A stretch of 64,000 nucleotides of DNA from Nemania diffusa (taxonomy: Eukaryota > Ascomycota > Sordariomycetes > Xylariales > Xylariaceae): NCBI GenBank assembly GCA_038501195.1, contig JBBPUQ010000001.1, forward strand, positions 3,162,001 to 3,226,000, in the 5' to 3' direction. Of the stretch, positions 11,272-24,454 are shown in pieces; position 1 is the stretch's first letter; every line of letters starts with the position of its first letter. Under the pieces are notes generated by a model. The model was not told the origin of the DNA. It was given only the letters and a program-made list of their open reading frames with translations, and made no database searches. Made by a program: the position numbers and the translations under genes.

Positions 11272-14200
11272 TCAAGCACCCGTTCCGATCTTGTTTAGTC
11301 CTTTTAGAGAGCCAAGACTCAGGGCTAGGCCTTGTGATCTGCTTCTTATGCGAACAAAGCCTGTAATGGGTCCATCCTCGCCTTCCTTTTCTATGCTAAG
11401 GTTGGCTAGGGCATCCTCTCCTGTAATCAAATTAGTGATGCTGTTGAGGCCAAAACCGTTACGAAGTACATACCGAATACACTCCTGGCGTATAGATTCG
11501 CGCTCAAGAACTGACAATCGCCCTTCATGCTGGCTTCAGGTGTCAAGCAGTTCATATTTGTGCAAGCCATAAGTTGTTCCAAGAATTCGCGGAGGGATTT
11601 AGCCTTGCTGTTAATATTGACCTTATTCTCCCATTCGAATTCGGTCCACATTGTCCGGAACTGCGTTTCTGTACACGTGGCAGGCTGGATGTAGTCCATG
11701 ATATCGACATGTAGGTCGTTGAGAATGACAACATTAGTATCAGTGCTATGAGCGCCATCATATACCACGTTACCGAAAATGACACCAGTGTCAGTTGACG
11801 AAACTTTGATGGTGCACTGTACATTGTGAAAGTCATGCGGAGCCAGATTCTGGGTGGTAGGTCGCTCCACAACTTTGAGATCGCCTAGAGTCGCAAATTC
11901 GACTGAGAGGTTCTGCAGTGTCTCGGTTGTCTGGTTGACTAGTAGGACATCTAGAACGATATCGAATTGGTGTACCTTGACGTAGGCTTCGGCGTAAACG
12001 GGGTCGGAGAAACCAGTAAGTTGAACGACACGACTGAGTTTTGATGTGAGATCCTCAGCCGTAGACTCCCCACCGGTTGCCCTCTCGAGATCCAATTCGA
12101 TCTCGTCGGCACCTTCTCCGTGATTCTTTTTCGAGAGCTGGCGGATTTGGACGACATCGTCGACCTGGATCGCTGTCTTTGCCTTTTCAAAGGCTTCCTT
12201 CGCCGCTCGCTTCTTCTCCTCAACCTGAACCATGGCTCGGAAAGCCTTTCGGGTATCATCGAGGAAGACCGATTCGAGCTGCTTATTCTCAGAAAATTCC
12301 GCCAATGACCGGACACAAGACATAATTCTGTCTACGGAATCCTCGTCGATGGGAGCTTTGACAAACTGAGATTGGCCGACACGTATGATAGAGATCATGA
12401 TCAACATGGCCTCGGCTTTGAGGGCATTTGTTCGAGCCTTGTCCGAAGAAATCTCAGAATGACGCATAACCAACTTGGTCAGCGTAGCGGAGAGGACAGT
12501 TGCTAAGTAGTAATCTCCGTCAAGGATCAATTGTCGCAATGGAGGCTTCTGCGCTGCCTTGACGGCTTCCAGTCTTGCAGCAGTAGCAGAAGCGCTCGTC
12601 AGAGCCGTCTCGGTGGCGTATGTACCGTCGGCTAGAACTCGCCGTGAGCCAGAAGGCTGTGCGGGTTTAGAGTGGCCGTTCACCTGTTCCTGCTCCTGTT
12701 CATTTTGGCCATCGACGTTGTCCAGTAGTCGCTGCTCAGATGCTAGTATTGGTATCTCACCCAGACTTGCGCGAATTTTCCTCCATGCATCCCTAATATC
12801 ATTTTCTTCCAGAGAATACTCGCCAATAATCCAGACGATCCCGCGGTAGACCTTACCTGCCCGGACCTCACTGAGTGTATCGACCAATCGCGCGACAATT
12901 GAAGGTCGCAACTGAGGGAACTTTTCGACAACCTCCTTTACGAAGCTAATGACATCGACGGCGGATGTATTACTAAAGTCGGCAATAAAGTCCATTAGCA
13001 GATCGACAACACTAGCCGCGACCTCGGAGAATTTGATCGCGCATTGGTGGATAGATTGAATTAGTAGCTGTCGGTATTCGGCATTCTTCTCGTATTCCTG
13101 GTCAACAGTCTTGGAGAGCTCTTTCTTGAGGAGCAAAACAACTTCTTCAACATTCTTGCTGGACACCATTTCCAAAGCAATCCCAAGAGCTTTCCTTCTT
13201 ACGTCAATATCAGGGCTCGAGAGGACGCGGAGAATCTCCATGATAAGATCCTCGAGAACTCCTTCGTTCCGCTGGCGGAGCTGGTCCACGCGGTCAAGTA
13301 CGATAAGTTTGACATTGTTATCTGCCTCTTTGATGCTGAGCTCGATAAATTTGGCAGCCGCAGCCTTGACAGCCACGGGATTGCTGGTAAGAGTTGTCAA
13401 GGATGAGGCAGCTTCATATACGACGGTCGAAGTATTGGCTTCTAAAAGGTCAAATATAAGCCTCAGATATCGAGCCTTGACATGTTAGTGAGCAAACTAA
13501 AAGTGGTTACGTGGGGGGAGTTGGCATACCTTGTGCTGCTGGTTCTGAATAGCGTCTTTACGGATGAATTCGAGCTCTACTAATTGTAACAACTCCTCTG
13601 CGTTGGGGATGCCATCGAATACACTGCTTAGATAGGAGAGGGCCTTGTCATGGTCGATGCTGGAGAGAGCAGCGAAGGCATTGCGCTTGCAAGTTGCGTC
13701 ACTCTCTCCGTCGAGGAAGGTGGCGATCAGATCTGAAGCGTCTGGGATGAGGGAGGGCGAATGCTGGTGAATCGAGGCGACAGCATAGACAGCATTTTTT
13801 CGCACATAGGCATGTCGATGCTCGAGGCAGGATCGCGCGGAGGATAGAAGGGGCTCGATCAACTCGGGTTCTCGCAGCTTGCAGAGGAAGCGTAACGTAT
13901 TTCCTCGGATGTACTCATTGGGGTGCTGAAGATCGTTCCGAATGCCGTTGCTATATAATTGCTTGTTAGCACCGGCCGTGCGTGTGCTGCTATGGCATAA
14001 TTGCCGTGCTCACCAGACAAGGATCATCTCTTGCTTCAGTTTCCCACTGGCGTCAAGCTTGGGGCAGATCTCGTAATAAAAGTATAGCAGCTTCTTCAGG
14101 TGCTTGGATTTCGAGGGCATGACGAATCGGATGATGTGCATGAGAAGCTGAGGCATCGGGTCGCCGTTCAACATGACAGTCAAGATGCGCTTCATAGTGT

Positions 14201-14318
14201 CGACCTTAGTCTCGTCTGTGCCCTTCTCCAGCTGCGTGCGCAGCTCCGACATGGAGGGGACATCAGCAGCATTGTCCTGGTGGACTAAGCTGTATGCATT
14301 CTCGAGGAATGTGGTCAT
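11272..14318 (-). CDS. SEC26: Coatomer (COPI) subunit beta
   Basis: Four exons (14318-14014, 13950-13530, 13475-11474, 11420-11272) give 958 residues, the usual size of beta-COP. It forms part of the COPI coat that buds retrograde vesicles from the Golgi. The N-terminal region, with [17 protein letters not shown] and [20 protein letters not shown], is the adaptin-type helical solenoid; [15 protein letters not shown] and [16 protein letters not shown] are HEAT-like repeats. The C-terminal appendage follows a charged linker (about residues 490-540). All introns are GT-AG and keep frame; the last (53 nt) interrupts a glycine codon in SVFGEDAL. The ATG at 14318 begins [16 protein letters not shown], matching the family start; a TTG nine bases upstream is not needed. 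Confidence 0.97.
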
Positions 14319-15608
14319 AATGGGCAATAGCTGCGGTTCTCGACCGCCTCGTCAATTTCGGTGTCGGGTCTATTCGAAGCAAAGAGGGCGACGGCAGAGT
14401 CGACTGGAACGTCTGAGAAGAACTGGGATATGTGTCGATATTGCCCCCTCAACGAAGCGGGAGCTGTGGCGGTAGCGGTAGCGGTATGGGTATGATGAGA
14501 CGACAGGATTGAGTTAAGAGAAACCAAGGATGGTGTCAATAGAGAAGAGGCAGTCGGCCAGGTATCAGACAACTATGCATCCCTCGGCTATTGGTGATGC
14601 TGGTGGTGATAGGCAGTGGTGGTGTTGGATGCAAGCTAGCGTGGGTTGACCATTAATTCGTGACCAGGCTGTCCCAAACCAATTGGTTCTACAGAGTTAG
14701 GTACAGAGTAGGTTTTACCGCTGTTAAGGCGCGCGACGAGTTAGGCTTAGCGTACCGGCCGCTCTTGCTCAGGCCCGGCTCAGCCCATTGGCAGGCAGGT
14801 GACTACATATATTTATCTTATCGCCATTTTATCACAAGTCTAAATGCGGGACGTGTAACCTAGTAGATGTTTTATATATATCTATTAAGTTATACTTAAT
14901 ATAACAACTTGTTTAATCCGTAATTATAGGGCGTTTTATGGAAACCTTTACCTTTAAATAATGTGGTTATTAAGAAATATTAGTTAAAACCATGGAAGTT
15001 AGGATAATAATCGGTTTACAGTGTTAAAGCACCAAGTGCTGTGGGCAACCGAACCCGTGGTCTCGGTGATTATAAAATTTACAGAAGGTTACAACCTCCC
15101 GCTGGATTTACAAGAGCGACCTGTGCGGTAATAGCGTGAATTATTAAGCTCATAGTTGTTAAATCTCAAATCAAGAAAAAAACAGAACAAAAAAACAATT
15201 GGGCGGTGAGTTTCCGAATGATCAATTATGTGATGGTTTCAGTCCAGGAAGTGAGGCCGACATTGAAACTAGCTACAACTATAATCTATTCGTATGATCA
15301 CGATCCTATCGGCAAGAGGAATGCTAGACCTCTTAGTAGTACAAGTAATAAAACCATACATCCAACAACTCATTTCGACCCTCCCCACCGCGATCACATC
15401 ACATACCCTCGCGAGCCGCCGAGACCTCGTCCCCCCCAATGAATACGATTTTGAGGGTTTACATGGTCGAAATGGTCGAAAAGATCATAGGTTTACTCCT
15501 GTTGACCGCTAGGGCCAGGCACCGACGGGACCCCGGTTAGTACCTATTAAATAGGTGTAGCACCTAGACATGTAGGTAGGGGATGCTAGATATCACTCAT
15601 GGAAGTGA
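14319..15608. other. Spacer upstream of SEC26
   Basis: The first 250 bases are the SEC26 promoter side. The rest is AT-rich with no supported gene; parts near 15290-15500 may be decayed 5' portions of the F-box-type pseudogene that follows, but I cannot align them. Confidence 0.4.
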
Positions 15609-16219
15609 GTGCGCTTACTATTATCCGTTCTAGCACCACCAGAGCTATTAAGAAACTTGGTCTCAATGTATGAGCGCTTTGGCGACCATCTCTACCTCAT
15701 CAACTGCCGCCGAGTCTGCTACTTCTGCTTCACCAGGCGGCTGGAATACTTCCCCCTTATAATCGGCCCCGCATTGAGTTTCTTCACTTCCGACGGGACG
15801 AAGCGGCGCAGGGCCATCACTCGTCGCCAAAAACTTCGTGCGGCGAATCCCCCAACTATTTTAAGTTTGCCCGGGCAGTATTGTACCCTCGCAAATTTGA
15901 TGCGAAAGCGGTTTCAACTCTTCAACCGGCGGGCAGTGGACAGGACCTGGTGAATTCTAGTATTCCAAAGGTAAATAAGACCACTAGGGAATCTAAGCGG
16001 TTCATGGCCATCATCACCGCACCGTATCTGCTCGGTTCTGGCGTGCAGGCCGACTGGGGATACTTCTGCCGTGGCTGCGAGGAAGAAGAGGAGGAGAAAA
16101 CGAAGCATTTCAGGATCAAATACACAAGAGAAGAGATGCCGGAGCACATCGCGAGGTATGGGCCGGTGAAGGTGGCGCCAGGGATACTCGTCAGGTTCAT
16201 GCATCCCACTCAAGTCTGA
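15609..16219 (+). pseudogene. F-box-type protein remnant with a frameshift
   Basis: Two overlapping frames together match the C-terminal half of a large fungal F-box protein family that I know by sequence pattern. The first frame carries NCRRVCYFCFTRRLEYFPL and ANPPTILSLPGQY and continues through LMRKRFQLFNRRAVD to about 15940, where it runs into a stop. From there the second frame continues with QDLVNSSIPKV, SKRFMAIITAPYLL, DWGYFCRGCEEE and KHFRIKYTREEMPEHIARYG to a TGA at 16217-16219. The switch needs one base lost (or two gained) near 15935-15945 and cannot be a normal intron. No N-terminal F-box is visible upstream. A single sequencing error would give the same picture over this join, but the missing N-terminus argues for a true remnant. 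Confidence 0.5.
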
Positions 16220-17403
16220 TAGGGAGACCAAGCTCATCCTCATCCCGTGGACGGGTTTAATCTCGTTAGACTTCTTCACTGCGCCTCCAAGAAAAGGGCT
16301 TCTGATGTTATCCCTCGCTGTCTCAACGCAGGCGCCGGCGCTCACTCAACCCGTAGACAGGCCTTCATTCTACCGGATCGCCATCACACACCCTTAGCGG
16401 TGCATCTTGTCTTTACCCTCATTCGCCGTGTGCTTGCTACACATATGCATCAACTCAGGTAGGTACTCCTTCGTCACCGGACTGCATTTAACATTTGTGC
16501 CCAGACGCGCCGCACACTACTTGAACTCCTGCACCTTTTTGCACCCGCAGGTTTACCGGCGGTAGATCTGGAGGCACATGGTGTCTGAGGTGCAGTATCA
16601 CGTAGTATTGTGACTCAGTAGCATAACAAGGCTCAGGGGCGTAGCGCGAATAGGGTTTAAGTCGAGACGTCAAGCTCAGCATCTACATGTAGAGACCGTA
16701 GAGGTCAGAAGCCTTTTAGCAACGAAGAACTTCGACTTACCTATGTATTCGGGATAAGTACAAGGTAGGGGAGGGTCGATATATGGGGGTAATCGACTAG
16801 GTGCTCGCTTTCCAAGGCAGCCGTCGCTCGCAGTTATAACGCTCCTGTCTGGGAGAGCTACAATCTTCCTGATACTTACATGTTTCCCTGCTTTAGATAG
16901 ATTTCATTTTCTGAGCATGTTCCTAGGCTGCATGTGACTAGAAAGCCGACTACCGAGTCTGTCCCTGCTGAACCACGCAGGTGGGTCACTATCTATTGTT
17001 AGGGTCAACTGTGGACCAGCCAGCTATGTATAGTTAGGTTAGCGAGCCAATCATGCCTAGAACAAGATATTGGATAGCTACATAGGTATTGAGCCACAGC
17101 ATTATGTAGATAAGCCTTATCAAATTTCTCATGTGGCTTTCCTGCTAGGTAGCCAGGAGCTAGGTACCTGGATGCCTACCGCGCCTTTGCCCCGCCAAAA
17201 GTACTTTAGCTGTTAGGTCGGCTGCGAATTCAAGATACTTGAGCCTTGCTTGTTTTCCATCTGCATGCATTCAACATCAACTCCCATTCACTCCACAAAC
17301 AATAGTAATACTATTCCCATTTTAATATATAAAATCATACCGACACCATCGTAAACCCGAATTCTCCAAGGCTTCCCAGCAATTCACATAGTCACCACCC
17401 CTC
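16220..17403. other. Spacer and MAGO promoter side
   Basis: No gene is seen. The last 120 bases before the MAGO ATG contain a C-rich leader. Confidence 0.5.
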
Positions 17404-18260
17404 ATGGCTTCATCAAGCGAGCCCTTCTACATACGCTACTAGTAAGTTCGCAACCTACCGCGCAACGAGCATTTCCGGTCTGCCGCACCACTAACGTTGC
17501 AATTCTGTAGCTCCGGCCACTCTGGCCGTTTCGGCCACGAATTCCTCGGTGCGCAATTGACCTACCCTTGGCGCATGGCGGTAGAGAGGTGCGCCAGCAC
17601 CAGCGGCACGTATGCAAAGGCTAACGGGATTGCTCGCACACAGAGTTCGACTTCCGAGTAGTCGGCGATGGACGAAGCGCGGTAGCCCGATATGCGAACA
17701 ACTCAAACTACCGAAACGATAGTCTCATTCGAAAAGAGAGTGCGCGTCCCTCATTCCTCAGTCCTCTCTCCCGGCATGCCACACTTCCACACTGCGATGC
17801 TGCCTATAGCTCGCCTCTCTTCATCTCACACCACGCGGACCCCCGAGAGCAACGAATGCGCTAACTTTTCATGGAACCTCAATAGTGTGCGTTAGTTCTT
17901 TAGTGGTCGACGAGATCAAGCGGATAGTAAAGTCGAGCGAGATCATGAAGGAAGACGACTCAAAATGGCCGCAGAAGAACAAGGACGGGCGCCAGGAATT
18001 GGAGATTCGACTAGGAACTGAGCACATATCATTCGAGGTACGAGAAATTCGCCGCATCGCCACTAATCTTACCGGACTGAGATGGACGCTGACGCATGAG
18101 GACACACCTCTTACAGACAGCCAAGATTGGCTCATTAATCGACGTCACCGAATCAGCCGATCCCGAGGGCCTCCGTGTCTTTTACTACTTGGTGCAAGAC
18201 CTGAAGGCGCTGGTTTTCAGCTTGACATCCCTTCACTTTAAGATCAAGCCTATCTCATAG
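17404..18260 (+). CDS. MAGO: Mago nashi, exon junction complex core protein
   Basis: Five short exons (17404-17441, 17511-17548, 17644-17739, 17886-18037, 18117-18260) join to 155 residues, about the normal length. Mago binds Y14 (Rbm8A) and locks eIF4A3 onto spliced mRNA upstream of exon junctions. Diagnostic blocks are [20 protein letters not shown] at the start, [45 protein letters not shown] and [16 protein letters not shown], with the normal C-terminus HFKIKPI. All introns have GT-AG ends, and most have CTAAC branch sites; the 146-nt third intron is the longest. The protein would be missed without splicing because no exon exceeds 152 nt. It is convergent with the GID4 gene. I have not located a Y14 gene in the window. 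Confidence 0.96.
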
Positions 18261-18639
18261 GGGACGGGGGGATATGCGGTGGGAAATTAGGAGTTAAGTG
18301 TTTCATGTACGCGAACTAGGCCATTCCTCTTGGTCCAGACCTGGAATATACCCCACGTGGCTGTTCGTAAAAATGCTAAGTCTGCTGTCGTCGCTCTGTG
18401 CTTCAAGTGCCCCGGAATAACTAAACGCCTTATACCCACCCATATGTTTGGATGTCCGTTCCGAACTTACCTGGCCTTGCCGCTGGCCAGGATAACATGA
18501 AGCCTGGATTTACCCTCCACGTTGGAATCGATCAATTTCCTGACAATTCTGCCTCTTTGCAGTACCATAACCCCCAGCACCGCTCTCCCACGCTGATTAA
18601 CTAGTTGTAATTGGTACCTATCGGTAATTATTATATCCT

Positions 18640-20034
18640 TTATCGGAATTCCATGGCGCTAAAACAACCCCTATCTTCCACGTGTTTAAGCTCCAACTGC
18701 TGGAATCTGCTTGGCCAATAGGGTTAGCTTATACACCACGGATCCTACACAGCCACAGAGACTTACTTCTCACTCTTAGAGTGGAAATATATACCGCTCA
18801 CGCTCCCCTCCTTCTGGTTGAAGCAGATGTAGTAGAATCCTTCGAAGCTGGCCCCGTTGATGGACGTGACGCGATGATCGGGTACCAGGAAATGTTCCTT
18901 CCAACGCATAAATATGTTCTCACGCTGCGCCAGGTTTGGTATTGTCACGGCAACACCCTTTCGTACCTGCTTGCTATATTGCCGAAATGCAGCGAACTTG
19001 CCCCAGTGGTTCAGGTCAATCTTCTCTGTAGCGCCCCAGCCCTTGTGTTTTGTCAGGAAGTCATAGCGGCTTCCGATGATTTCGCCCTCGAAGTATGTTG
19101 TTAAGGTTGGATTATCTTCTGTCAAACCTATGGCAATGAAACGCACAGTGATTAGCATGTGTTTTGCATTAGACGGCCAGGCGAGATGATTTCCCAGTGT
19201 GAATGATTAAATTCGAGCTAAACAAGATGTCATGTGATGTGTGTGTATGTGTGCGTGATTCTGTAGTAAAGCGCCCGGTGGTAGAAACTCACCTTGAATC
19301 TTGAGATAGCCACAGAGGAAGGACTCGCGCAGATCGACATACTTGATCTCAACTTGTACGTCATACACTTGTCGTTCAGACTGCTGTGTCCCATGAAATT
19401 TGCTTCCTGGGCGCAGAAACGAGGATGGTGACAAAGGGAATATCTTGAGGTAACAATTAGTTAGATATGCTGCCTTCTGTGCTCCAGACGTCTAAATTTT
19501 TTTGCTTAAGGTTTAGCTAATGCATGTGCGCGTACATACCCGTACGTTGGAGTAATCAAAGCCCATTGACGGTTCGTATTCGTCATGGTGTACAGAAACT
19601 CGGCCGTCATCATCGTCAAGCTTGTCGTGGTCTGCTGTTGTTGCTGTGTCAAGGTCGCATCGAGGGCGGTGCCTCTCTGCTGGTACGGCAGCAGTGGCAC
19701 CACCCTGCACTTCCCCCAACTCTTCTGACGGTTTATGTGATAGAGGATCTATATCGGGCAGCTCAGAGGCAGAGCGATCGGTGCCGCTCCGTGAGTCGGG
19801 TCGTGGGGATTCTATGGTGGATCGCGACTCGGTCAGAAGCTGGGCGACCTCGGCGGTGGGCGCGTTCATGGCTTCGGGTGACGTAGTTGCATCGCTGTCC
19901 AGGTTCATCTCTAGCCCATCCTCATCGGGGCTCCAACTGCTTGGGGAGCGAACGTCCTCGGGACATGAGGAACTATGTGTCCGGGACGGTAATTCGGGAG
20001 GGGTGGGGGGTGTATTGCTGGAAGGCGTAGGCAT
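18640..20034 (-). CDS. GID4: GID E3 ubiquitin ligase substrate receptor Gid4/Vid24
   Basis: Four exons (20034-19540, 19443-19293, 19127-18767, 18706-18640) give 357 residues. In yeast Gid4 recruits gluconeogenic enzymes with N-terminal proline to the GID ligase for degradation when glucose returns. Residues 1 to about 165 are a low-complexity Ser/Pro/Asp-rich tail, probably disordered. The Vid24 beta-barrel follows: FLRPGSKFHGTQQ, YVDLRESFLCGYLKIQGL, LTTYFEGEIIG, HWGKFAAF, IFMRWKEHFLVPDHRV, INGASFEGFYYICF and SGIYFHSKSEKFQQLEL. The last exon encodes only 22 residues but restores the family ending (VEDRGCFSAMEFR). The start is the first ATG in frame. It is convergent with MAGO (379 bases between stops). 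Confidence 0.95.
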
Positions 20035-22434
20035 GTTGATGATTTGGAGACGCAGGTGGTGATGGCGCCAGGGGAGGCCGAACGTAGGGGTAGGTAACGG
20101 GCACAGGCAGGTGGATGGTTGGATGGATGACAGTGGTATACTCTACAGCTCGGATATACTCTGTAGCTCAGATACCGACAGCGCAACACAACCAAGGAAA
20201 TGGAAAGATGTAAGATGTTTGGGTCCAAATGTATGTATACAAAGAAATGAAAAAGTACAGTAAAAGAAGAGGAAGAGGTGGCCCGGTATGGATATTATTA
20301 ACAAGACACACAGACGAAAAGACGTTGATACAAGATGGCTGAGCGTGGTTGAAGCCGAGTCAGATTGTGAAGTATTATCTGGATAAGAACCAGAGTGAAA
20401 AAGATCCACGCTCGGATAGGTTGCTTTTAGTGAGTTGAACGCGAGAACATGTCAACTCACGAGTAAGTAATACCTGCCTTCCAATACCTTTAGATAGGCA
20501 GTATAGGTAGGCACTATGTGGAAATTCTAGCACGTCTAGGTACCTAAAGGAAGTATCTACAGTAGGTAGGTAAGTGCCTGGGGACGCATACACATACCTA
20601 CATAGCTTACTCCGTAGATTGCGAGCGATAAGGCGGGCTATTCACCTAGAATTTACTAGTTACCTAATTACCCCATACTTAAACTTAAGACGTGCACAGC
20701 CCGCCCGCCCGCTTCCCATGTTGATAGATACCTAGGGTACCCCAGACTCTGGTGCCTTTGTGGCTTTTTACAGCAGGTATCTTTTAGGTACTCAAGGTCC
20801 AACCTAGACCATGTTTTGCGTCTATTATCAGAGATAACTTGCTGCAAACACAATAATAGTACTTATATGTACGCGTAAGACTTACACTTACATGTACATC
20901 GGTCATGAGACATTTAGCGTCTGGTGTATTGTTAACGGTATCTGTCAGATCGGGGTAGATTGTCTTGAAGACCAGTTCCTAATGCGGCCATGTCTTGGTT
21001 CCAATGATTCTTCAGTAACCACGTATAGATAGATAGTAGCATTAAGAATCGAACGTTCCCCGAATCCGTTTGCTAATGACATGATCACAGTGTTATCGTC
21101 GTGCGGCAGCCCGAGTGTTGCATTGCATAAGAACTGCCACAATGCTCAACCATCCCACATGTTTTAGTTGATATCTGGGTCCCGTTTGGGGGGACTGCCA
21201 CCTTAAAGTAGGTACCACCCACAGCTCTGCCCAGATTCATGCCTATGCCTAGACGTACTAGACGCCTAGAGAGTTGCATCCCACTTACCTAGCGTCATTG
21301 TTTACGGTTTAGGAATCTAGACGGCCTTCCTATCTACGTGTATTGGCTTTCCGCCGAACACGTTTCAGTTCAGCTCTCGAGGCTAGTCAACCTAAGAACA
21401 ACAACTCCAGCTGAAAACTTGCCATTTACTCCTCAAGCTTTTTCTTCCATATATGTGATTTTTTTGCATATGAAGACGTTAGGGAGAGGTTAGTTTTATT
21501 ATTTCATCCTCTATCTCTCTAACAGTAGACTGAAGGTTCATCAGTATGACTTTTAGGTTCTACCTGTTTTTTACAAGTTGCATGCATCCCTAGTAGCAGT
21601 AAAAATGATAGGGTTTCCTTAGCATTCTATGCAAAGTCTATCTTCTCTAAATAAATAGTTACGAAAAGAGGTACATGTAAATATTGCTGCACTACATAAT
21701 TATTTTTCCCCTTCTAGCTATGTCAAGAACTTATGGAGATGATATTTCTGGAACAAAGAGCAGTTTTCATGTCATTGAGAGTGCCACCTTCGTGCCTCTA
21801 CGGCGCTATGGCCGACCTCGAGAAGCTTGACAGTCTCTATCCCACAGTGACGTCAACTACCCTCCGTGCAGAAAAAAAAAAGTTCGAAAATCAAGTACCT
21901 GATTCAAGCAGTTCAAAAGATATGTATTACCCCTATAAATAGCTCACTTCAAATACAATCGTCAAGACCTGTCATGAAACTCTAACAGCTTACATTGCGA
22001 CTGTACGTCGGATATGTCGGACAATATTGTCACCTACAGCTTATAGATACACGCAAGATTATGCTATCATTGAAACCTTTCAGGAATACGGGAGGTGTAG
22101 CAAAGTTTAGATAAATGCGGGCTTCGGGACCGCTTGATCTACCGTGACGAAGACTTGACGTGGCCGTCGCCCGAACTAGGACAAGACAACCACTGAAAAA
22201 CATTCTGTCCCTTCCTAAGTGGACTCATAGGACTTCGATGATATGAGATTGGTGTGACTAGAGAGACCATTTGATAGGTTCTTAGAGTCCCAAGCCGGGA
22301 TCATTCGACTTAACGAACATCTTCAGTTCAAGTGACCCTGACTAGCTAAGATCTAGAATCCGGTGTATAAATGCGAAGCACTGATAAAGTTCAGTGACCT
22401 AAAATATCACAGAAAACGGCCTGATTATTTATAT
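20035..22434. other. Spacer between GID4 and TRM11
   Basis: The first 300 bases are the GID4 5' side. No gene is supported; an open frame at 21733-21942 shows no domain. TAGGTA motifs cluster at about 20538-20580. Confidence 0.5.
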
Positions 22435-23993
22435 CTATATCTGCAATTGGCTTATATCAGGTGCTACAAGGTCAGAAATCTCCTGATCTGACTTGAAGCC
22501 TCGGAAGTAGTGGCGGCGGAAGGGATTAAGGTCATCGGCAGATCGCCCATTCTCTTGGTCTTCTTGTTTCTTCCGCAGTGCCAATGCCGACTGATCTACA
22601 TCCGAGTCAGGCAGCCGTCGATAGGTGATCAGTCGTCTCGACCCTAGTGACTTGTGAGTTTGAATGTAGACGGCACAGAGATGGCGTTTCAACGACTTAC
22701 ATTTGTTGAATACTTGTGTGCATACAACCACTACCTCTAGGCATGGGTGTGTAGGAACGGCAATCTCCTGATCTTCATCGTTCGCTGTCGGCATCCAAAA
22801 AGAGAGCCGCCCATTATCAACCAGCATGTCTGTAGCGAAGTTAAGTATGTCATCTAACATGGCTATAAAGCTGTATGGTTTCTTAGGTGGGATGAATGCC
22901 GGATCTCTACTCTGTGTTAGCTGGCGAGTTGCGTAACCCAAAAACACGTATTCTTACCTGTACATTAATTTTCCTCTTTCGATACTGCGCACGTCTTTTT
23001 CCGGGTCCCTGCAGCCTAATACTTTCAGACCTTCCCTTACACCATAAGGAGGATCACATAAAATGCCATCGAGTATTCTAGCTTTGCGAATTGGGGTGTT
23101 TGTGAGATCGCTCACGAAAACCCCACCTAAGTATTTTTCTAAGCCATACTGTTGGAAATTGCCCAGAAGACTCTTCTTCCCGCCTGCGCCTCGCATACTT
23201 CGGCCGTCGATATCGCTACCCCAAACGAGAGCACCGAACTGGGCACAAGCAACCGGAAAACTGCCGGTGCCAACAAAGGGATCGTAAAATAGCTTGCCCG
23301 GTCCAGCAAGGGCAATATTGGCAGTAATAAGAGCTAACTCGGAGTCCATCGAAGTCGTACTAATGTAATCGCGCTTCTTCAAATCAAAGGTGTTGATCAA
23401 GTCCCTTGCACTATGGGCAATGAGTCTTCCAAAATGTACCTCTACCGGCGAAGGCAGTCTCTTCTCAGGTATATGCTCAAGCGCCCACTCTTCAAAGAGA
23501 GTGAACTCATTATCAGGCGACGATAGCAGAATGGGACCCTCGAACGGGAGGTAAGAAAATGAGTTGATGAGGACAAGTTTCTGCTTCTGAGACCGTGAGC
23601 CTCGATAGGCGTCTATGCTAATCTTAAAAGATGGCGTGACGTAAAGCGGCCATAAATGGGCAGTGTCTCTCTTGATATTGACATGTAGTTCATCGAGGGT
23701 CTTGGCTGTGCCCCAGTGCTCATAGATGCCATGTGCTAATATCGAGCGCTCGACAACAGCCCGCGCAGCATCGTCTGAAGGAAGCTCAACGAGACAAAAT
23801 GGAGACTGAGAATAGTTAGTTAGTATTACGATACCAGATAGGGACTGTGAAGTGGTCACAATTCCCTCCAATAACTCACCTCAGCACTATAAGATATAAT
23901 TTTTAAATCGACGTTAGCTAAGATAGCGAGAGCTCGAATCTCCGCTAGGCGGAAGGTCTCATGTAACTGCGTGAACCGAATGAAATATTGCAT
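22435..23993 (-). CDS. TRM11: tRNA (guanine-10-N2) methyltransferase catalytic subunit
   Basis: Four exons (23993-23880, 23805-22958, 22906-22701, 22643-22435) give 458 residues, normal for Trm11. With Trm112 it makes m2G at position 10 of tRNAs using S-adenosylmethionine. The N-terminus MQYFIRFTQLHETFRLAEIR begins the THUMP-like region. DPFVGTGSFPVACAQFG (from about residue 212) is the SAM-binding motif, and CDPPYG (about 288-293) is the catalytic N2-guanine motif IV. RLSFWMPTANDEDQEI and SRRLITYRRLPD complete the Rossmann domain. The third intron is 57 nt, in frame and stop-free, so retention would add 19 residues between NK and WSRRL. The upstream neighbour RPP40 is divergent, with 461 bases between the two start codons. 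Confidence 0.95.
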
Positions 23994-24454
23994 AGCGGGC
24001 GAATCTGCTCTGGCCTCCAGATAGGAGGTCTGGAAAATTAATGATCACAGTGTCTGAGGGGTGTTTAGACAACTCCATTTGTGTCCAAATGTGCATTGGC
24101 TGGGAGAAGAGTCATTTGCACAATGTGGAACACTTGTGCAGGTCTGGCAGCAAGTTGACACTAAACTAGGGGTGTGAGCTAATGAAGAAACTCGCGAGTG
24201 CTAATATAGCATTATTCTTATTAGCTATAAAATACTCTAATTATATATATTAACCTGTTTTAAAAGATTGACTTAATTGAGCTATGCAGTTTAGGCAGCA
24301 AACCATATAAGCTTTCTATACCCACCCCAGAGCGTTGTCTTACCGAGTAATTAATTCTTCGCTTCAATACCTACTGTGGTAACCACGACTTTATCATTAA
24401 TTACACATGCTGCAGATGTTCAAGTAACATATCACCCTCAACATCTTGCCTATC
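23994..24454. promoter_or_regulatory. Shared divergent promoter region of TRM11 and RPP40
   Basis: This 461-bp AT-rich stretch separates the start codons of two divergent tRNA-maturation genes, so it must hold the promoters of both. I see no defined TATA or factor site that can be assigned. Co-regulation is inference from the layout. Confidence 0.6.

Noticed and set aside
14319..14327. Upstream TTG as the SEC26 start
   Set aside because: The ATG at 14318 gives the normal family N-terminus; TTG starts are not expected in a fungal nuclear gene.
19622..20062. 146-codon plus-strand frame over the GID4 first exon
   Set aside because: It is the antisense shadow of a low-complexity coding exon that is firmly assigned to GID4.
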